Assembly (NCBI GenBank): GCA_035048485.1
Contig: CM068582.1
Span: forward strand, 19,851,570 to 19,915,569
Length of the DNA: 64,000 bases
Reading direction: 5' to 3'
From: Pteria penguin
Lineage: Eukaryota > Mollusca > Bivalvia > Pterioida > Pteriidae
The notes below the pieces were generated by a model that searched no databases, was not told the origin of the DNA, and was given only the letters and a program-made list of their open reading frames with translations. Position numbers and translations under genes: made by a program. Shown in pieces: positions 58,922 through 64,000 of this stretch (position 1 is the stretch's first letter; each line of letters opens with the position of its first letter).

Positions 58922-59963
58922 AACAAGAGGCCCAAATGGGCCTATATCGCTCGCCTGAGCACAAATTTCTTATTTACAAGAAAATGACAGCTTATTTCAG
59001 TGGAAAATTTTACTTTTTTTCTACAAGACTTTCTATAAGGTTTGGTGATATTTTGTGCAGTCCAAAATGTGTCAACCAATCAGAGCCAATGGCGGCCACC
59101 TTGGATTACGAATCGGCACAAAAAACACAAACTTGGTAGCGGACTTACAATACTTCTTCACTCATCCCTCTAGATCATTATGCATTCTTTTTGTCTCTGT
59201 ATACAGCCAGTATGAAGAAGAAGATTGTTAAAGGAGGGTACTCTTTTGTGACCTACTTTTGACTGTGGTGGCGCCACCTGTAAAGAGGTCTGGATGAAAA
59301 CAACAGAATTTGAAGGGGATCATAAGTGATTTATTTCTATGAAGATTTATTAAAATCCTTCTTACAGTTTTGCAGAAAAAGTTGAAAATGTGAAAAATGC
59401 CCTTCCTCCTTTTTTTTTTTGGAAGTCTTAAAAAATTCACGAAAAATCCAAAAATTGAGAAACTGACAAAATTCGTTCACAATAATATTCCTTACCATAA
59501 TTATGATCAAAATAGTCCATAAGAAATCATCATTATCAATTAACTAATAAACACGACACTTTTCTGCATTGAAATTATTAAGTCCCCAAAAATGTCGAAA
59601 AAACATCAAAAATTTTATTTCAGAACAGAACCAAAAATAACAACACTTCTTCATACATCTGTCTAGATCATTCCTATGCAATCGGTTTGTCTCTGTATGC
59701 CCTGGTCTGAAGAAGAAGTTTGTTAAAGGAAGGTACCCTCTTTGACCTACTTTTGCCTGTGGTGGCGCCACCTGTTGACGGATCTGGACGAAAAAACAAC
59801 AACAATTGTAGGGGACCATGAGTGCTTCATTCAAGTTTCATCAAATTCTATTCCGCTGTTCTGAAGAAGAAGTGGAAAATGTGAAAATTAACGACGGACA
59901 TCAGACGGAGGACAGACAATAATTGATCACAACAGCTCACCTTCGGTTCAGGTGAGCTAAAAA
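58922..59963 (+). mobile_element. Family A element, diverged
   Basis: The head AACAAGAGGCCCAAATGGGCC is followed by TCGCCTGAGCAC. The tail CACCTTCGGTTCAGGTGAGC runs into TAAAAA. It includes a CCAATGGCGGCCACCTTGGA patch near 59087-59106 not found in the other copies. Confidence 0.75.
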
Positions 59964-60122
59964 CCGAGGTCCCGTGTCACAGTAGGCACAGCACTTAAAA
60001 AATCCCACACTGCTTTAAGTGGGTCTGCTGCAAAGGTAGAAATTTCTATGCAAAGCATCAGGCAGATGCTGTCACCAGAAATAACTGTGGAGTGACGTAA
60101 AACAATAATCAATCAATCAATC
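59964..60122 (+). mobile_element. Headless SINE copy with ATCA tail
   Basis: AAACCGAGGTCCCGTGTCAC through GCATCAGGCAGATGCTGTCA to AATCAATCAATCAATC matches the body of 35868-36137 but lacks the tRNA head. Confidence 0.8.
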
Positions 60123-60419
60123 TCTGAAGGCTGAAATTCAGCCCCATTCCCAATGCCAAAACATGCTATTTTTTTCCTAATTTCACACTTAAAACTTCTC
60201 AAATGGTTATACGATGGGCATATGAGAACAGATATGTAGAAGAAATTAAGCCATCTACTGACCACAGTGGTACCGACTGGACAACTTACATACATTTAAC
60301 AAGACAAACGATTCAGCAATTCTCTAATTACGATATAATCAGTTACTAACCACCCAATAGATTCATTTTATTATTCTTCAGAATAAAGGACCAAATCTAT
60401 GGCCAGTATCAATACAGTA

Positions 60420-60712
60420 AGGAGTATAATCTTATTAAAACGTGACTTGTATTTCCTTCCTCAACAATACTCTTTACGTACAAGATCTTACAACTGCCAT
60501 TTCGAGGTCACTTTACAGCTAATTCTGAGTTAGAGATCTTTCGGTATCGGCTGTATGCAAAATAACACCAAAAGATCTTTAACTCAAATTCTGATTGGCT
60601 GTACTGAAAGGTTATCCTGAGATGATCTCAAATCGGCAGTTGTAAGACCTTGTACGTGGAGAGTATCGTAGAGGAACAAAGTACAAGTGGCGTTTTAATA
60701 AGACTGAGTAAG
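60420..60712. mobile_element. ~290-bp full-length fold-back MITE next to the FHA exon
   Basis: TCTTATTAAAACGTGACTTG...CAAGATCTTACAACTGCC on the left is complemented by GGCAGTTGTAAGACCTTGTA...GCGTTTTAATAAGA on the right. The interior AATTCTGAGTTAGAGATCTTT also pairs with AAAGATCTTTAACTCAAATT. The right end lies about 40 bp from the splice donor at 60749. Confidence 0.8.
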
Positions 60713-60749
60713 GAGAATTGGCTTGTAGCAAATTGTCATATATACTTAC

Positions 60750-60859
60750 AATAAACTGATACTCTGAATCAGGTTGTCGAACTCGTGTCCCTGTAGCAAT
60801 TTTACTGCCAGCCATATGACCAAAAGTTACAAGGTCTCCTTCCTGTAAAACTGCACTTC
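60750..60859 (-). CDS. Exon encoding the C-terminal half of an FHA-like domain
   Basis: The minus-strand exon runs from an acceptor (ACATATTTCAG, first base 60859) to a strong donor (ATT|GTAAGTATA, last base 60750). It begins with two bases of a codon and ends in phase 0. It encodes SAVLQEGDLVTFGHMAGSKI and ends RVRQPDSEYQFI. The pattern 'L..GD.VTFG....G..I..G....QP.SEY.F' matches the last strands of forkhead-associated domains, closest by eye to TCF19-type FHA. FHA domains bind phosphothreonine, mostly in nuclear proteins. The phosphate-binding half should be upstream but was not found. Confidence 0.6.
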
Positions 60860-61502
60860 CTGAAATATGTTATACAAGCTAAATATGCTATACCTCTTTG
60901 GGAATAACCTTGAATGTTTGTAAAAGGCATGGTCTGGAATCAAATTATTTTTTCATATGTTGCAACATTTTTCCCACTTTTTTTCAAAAATACCCTATAT
61001 CCTTTGAATAAGGAAAAACAGATACAACTAAAGCTGTCCTAATGGGATAAATACCCCCTTCGGCAAAAATATGGAGACATGCAATAATTCATCCCTTTAT
61101 GACAACCCATAACACATCCATTGAGCAAGTATAATAATCCTAGGTGCTGTTTACTATTATAGAGGTCTTAGGTCAAAGTCAAGGTCACAGTGACCTAGTT
61201 TTGGTACATGACACATCCCCTTCCCATGATGCATCCACATGTAAGGTTTGATAAACCTAGGCGATATGGTTCAAAAGTTATGCTCCGAACACGAAGTGGC
61301 CTGTGTTTTACTATCAAAGAGGTCCAAAGCCAAGGTCAAGATCACAGGTAATTTTGGTACATGACACATCCCCTTCCCATGATGCATCCACATTTGTTTT
61401 GTCATGAGGAATAAAAAAATATGTAGTTTAGGGGTGGGGATCTAAAACAGTTTTGAGATAATTGAAGATTTCTGAAATGAGGAAGAGAATTACCCTGAGG
61501 AT
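60860..61502 (-). other. Intron with short AAGGTCA-type repeat fragments
   Basis: ATGACACATCCCCTTCCCAT and AAGGTCACAGTGACC occur at 61205 and 61365 in two partial tandem units. A missing FHA exon was looked for and not seen. Confidence 0.45.
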
Positions 61503-62286
61503 TAGTGATGCAGAATCAGACAATTTTCATAATCGATGATCGGACAATAATCGGAAATCATAACCAATCGATGATCGATTATAATCGGATGAATAAGAAA
61601 ACCATTTTGCAAGGGGATATTTTTATCATTTGACAATGTAATCATGTATGTAGAATTTTTTTTATTTGAAAAATACAATAAACAAGAAATTTTAAACAAT
61701 AAAATATATCTCAATAACAAGATAACAAATGTCTTTACCAAAGACCAAACAAAAATAACTAGCAATTCCTTTATTCTATGGAAAAATTAAGAGAGGACAA
61801 ACTATTAAAAAAAGCATCATACATTCATTCTGATGATTCTTTGAAAATTACAAATGTCATAAAATTGATGAATAGGTTTGTTTTTTTTTTTCACTTTCAG
61901 TCCTCTGTGTAAGATTCAGAGGAAATTCTGCAGGTGGCAAGATAAAGGATTTTTTAACAATGAAATTTATACAAAGATAAGAGAATCAAACAAAAATACT
62001 ATATGTTCACACGTTTTTATCCTGATTCATTCAAATTTATATGTAAAAAAATTATTGGCTATAAGTTCCATTTCATGGGCATTTCAGTAATATGATGGGG
62101 CCATGGGGCATTCCGGTCAATTGGGTCATTTCGGTAGATAGTTACAATACATTTTACGAGTCAACCTGGGTGATAAAACTTTTTTTTCCGTCGATTTTTC
62201 AATTTTTGAAATTAGAATCAAAAATCGAAATCGGCGCACTTTCAGCGATCGATATTTGATCATCGGCGATAATCCTTTCATCACTA
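61503..62286. mobile_element. 784-bp hAT-like non-autonomous element with perfect 8-bp target duplication
   Basis: Ends TAGTGATG and CATCACTA are inverted. CTGAGGAT stands directly outside both (61495-61502, 62287-62294). AATCGATGATCG and GATCATCGGCGAT words lie near the ends. No transposase frame. The 8-bp duplication fits the hAT superfamily. Confidence 0.85.
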
Positions 62287-62389
62287 CTGAGGATCCCCAA
62301 CTTATGCCATACAACTCGTCTTGTAATGAGGAATCAGAAAACATATACTTTAGGGGTGGAAATCTGAACTATTTTTGAGTTAAACAAGG

Positions 62390-62850
62390 TTTTACCATCA
62401 TGGAGGTCAAAGGTCAAGGTCAAAATCAAGGTCACAGTGACCTAATTTTGGTACAATACACATTGCTCTCCCATGATGCATCCAGAGAAGAGGAATAACA
62501 AGGTTTTACCAATTGTGTCTATTGTGACCTTGACCTTTGACCTTGATTTTAAATGTCATAACACACCCTTGGATTCTAAGCAACAATTCTGTGAAGGGTG
62601 AGAAGTTATGGTCCGGACAAAGTTTTAATTATTGTATCTATCATGACCTTGACATTTGACCTATGACCTTGGTTCAAGGTCATGACACACCCTTGGATCC
62701 TAAGCAACAATTCTGTGAAATATTATTGAAATCCGTGCACAGGGTGAGAAGTTATGGCCGGGACAAGGTTTGGTGGACAGACAGACAGTCAGACAGACAG
62801 ACAGGGTGATTGCTTTATAACCCCCAAACTATATTTACAGGGGGTATAAT
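62390..62850 (+). repeat. TGACCT half-site repeat with GACAGACAGACAG tail
   Basis: The same family as 22.4-23.1 kb, ending GGACAGACAGACAGTCAGAC and a CCCCCAAACTATATTTACAG, GGGGGTATAA terminus. Confidence 0.75.
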
Positions 62851-63129
62851 AATGGTTTATTTGAATGTCAAAATAGCACTTAACTTCTTGTTTATCCTCT
62901 TTTTAAAAGCAACATTAAATTGAAAGAGAGCTTTGGACCCTCCATAATAACTCTCACTAGCCACAAGAAGTGGCCCTATTTGAATAATAGGGCCACAATT
63001 CCTTACGTTGCGTAAACTGAATTTTTGAGAAACAGAATGGCCAGCACAATTCTATGCATTTCCACATCAAATGGAGCAAATGTCTTACACATATAAACAT
63101 AAAGCAAACAATCGGCAATAAAAATTTAC
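62851..63129 (-). other. First intron, 5' part
   Basis: Contains a perfect TGGCCCTATT/AATAGGGCCA hairpin at 62971-62995. No exon recognised. Confidence 0.4.
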
Positions 63130-63206
63130 CCCGATCTGTCGTCTGAAGGCTCTACACACATTATTTCCCAACCTATGTCAAATTTGCCTGTTGCTGTTTC
63201 AGCCAT
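63130..63206 (-). CDS. Proposed first coding exon of the FHA gene
   Basis: On the minus strand ATG at 63206 opens 25 codons plus two bases up to a donor (TCGGG|GTAAAT, last base 63130). It encodes MAETATGKFDIGWEIMCVEP then SDDRS. A Trp/Ile-rich strand followed by an acidic turn is how many FHA domains begin. The TCTCGCGAGA motif four bases upstream supports a promoter-proximal start. The exon ends in phase 2 while the 60859 exon expects phase 1, so at least one exon lies between. Moderate support only. Confidence 0.5.
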
Positions 63207-63210
63207 TCCG

Positions 63211-63220
63211 TCTCGCGAGA
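63211..63220 (-). promoter_or_regulatory. TCTCGCGAGA palindrome, core-promoter-type motif
   Basis: This ten-base palindrome is a known activating motif of CpG-type promoters, bound in vertebrates by BANP. Two CpGs stand in otherwise CpG-poor DNA, directly before the proposed start codon. Confidence 0.55.
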
Positions 63221-63445
63221 TCTTGTTAAAAGAAACCTCACAAAAAGAGGCAGAGCTGACAAAAAACACATGGTCATTGTTATTTTTATGTCATTTCTCT
63301 GTTTACATTTTATTTATCGGCTAATTACCGCATTTCTGGTCATTTCAGTTTAGTTTTCTTCTTTATTTCGTACAACGTGAATAATAAACAACTCGAAAAA
63401 GCAGTAACATCTAGTACTTTCATTTAGTTTAATGAAAAACTTCAT

Positions 63446-63752
63446 CTGCAAAGACCACAAAGCAAAGGGGGGTGTATTTTAAGCGCTGAACTGATCACAA
63501 CGGAGTATCTCCCAAAGTTGAGGTATCTTCGTATATATATCTATGGATCTTCTAATGAAACTTTTCTTGTTGTGCACAAAAGGTGTTTTACAATCAACAC
63601 ATGTCTCCATTGTGAACAGAAACTGACAGCGAGGCCAGATATGTGTCCCTAGTTTATATAACCTTGATCGATCGAATTTTGGAGATACTTTGTTGTGATC
63701 AGTTTAGCGCTTAAAATACACCGCCTTTTCTTTGTGGTCTTCGCACACAGAT
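63446..63752. repeat. Inverted repeat with ~75-bp arms
   Basis: AAAGACCACAAAGCAAAGG...TGTATTTTAAGCGCTGAACT...GAGTATCTCC (63448-63522) is complemented at 63684-63746 by GGAGATACTTTGTTGTGATC...TTTGTGGTCTT. The spacer is about 160 bp. It may be a fold-back MITE or an inverted duplication in the gene's upstream region. Confidence 0.75.
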
Positions 63753-63753
63753 A

Positions 63754-63946
63754 CAGTGCCCGCCACTTAATTGAATGTCGCATTATTGAATATTTCGTTT
63801 TATTGAATAAGATGCTGAAATCCAAAACCATTTTCTATTAAATCTATTGAAAATCCGCCACATATTACACTAGAATAAAGAAGCAACTTCGTTTATTTGA
63901 ATAGCGCGATTATCCTACCAAGCATGCCTTTGTTAAAACTTCACTG
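63754..63946. mobile_element. Possible TA-flanked CAGTG MITE
   Basis: TACAGTGCCCGCCACTTAAT at the left and AACTTCACTGTA at the right share TACAGTG inverted. TTGAATA words repeat inside. Short ends and limited similarity make this tentative. Confidence 0.4.
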
Positions 63947-64000
63947 TATCACGCCCAAGGTCATGTTGTTTACTACGGTGCGAGCGACCTATCAATTAGA

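Overview
The window is about 64 kb of AT-rich eukaryotic DNA. It has long introns, GT-AG splice signals, no operon-like packing and a very high density of non-autonomous transposons. The tRNA-derived SINEs (one with a CCAAA-type tail, one with an ATCA tail), the short elements starting AACAAGAG and the piggyBac, hAT-like and TA-flanked MITEs together suggest a mollusc, most likely a bivalve. That assignment is inference; no database search was possible.

One host gene dominates, on the minus strand, read from about 63.2 kb down to about 5.4 kb. Its proposed exons are 63206-63130 (start codon beside a TCTCGCGAGA promoter-type palindrome), 60859-60750 (C-terminal half of an FHA-like domain), 33355-33257 (basic linker), 25025-23391 (about 25 copies of a 15-residue repeat), 20481-17655 (24 heptads, then 14-residue repeats, strongly acidic), a poorly resolved coding stretch at 16643-15884, and 9799-5459 (1,446 codons, Ser/Asp-rich, two SUMO-interaction-like motifs, basic C-terminal part). 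Wherever two neighbouring exons are both defined, the codon phases agree (0/0, 0/0, 0/0, 1/2, 1/2). The exception is exon 1 to the FHA exon, where at least one exon is missing or unseen. The product would be a nuclear FHA protein of more than 3,200 residues, largely disordered, with a general layout like Ki-67, MDC1 or TCF19-type FHA proteins. The FHA call rests on a short motif and is not proven.

Region by region. 0.36-2.26 kb is one copy of a 1.9 kb duplication whose partner is at 34.1-36.3 kb. 5.4-33.4 kb holds the large exons, with introns full of repeats. 33.4-60.7 kb is one huge intron made of transposon layers: a LINE in pieces (endonuclease part at 45.8-46.4 kb, reverse transcriptase parts at 40.3-40.9 and 38.1-38.4 kb), a 723-bp inverted-repeat element at 48.0-48.75 kb, and a three-level nest at 51.55-58.17 kb. 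In that nest a near-intact piggyBac sits inside a GGCCC-type element, which sits inside a TA-flanked pogo-like element, which sits inside one unit of a 281-bp tandem duplication. 60.4-63.9 kb holds the 5' end of the host gene with a hAT-like element and fold-back MITEs.

The most interesting pattern is that at least four unrelated-looking repeat families share one architecture: an ACAAGA-type head, an adjacent small hairpin, then a family-specific inverted motif whose complement lies at the other end after a GACGGAC-type microsatellite. This resembles non-autonomous Helentron-type elements. Many insertions can be dated or bounded from the window itself, because an uninserted copy of the same site lies elsewhere in it.
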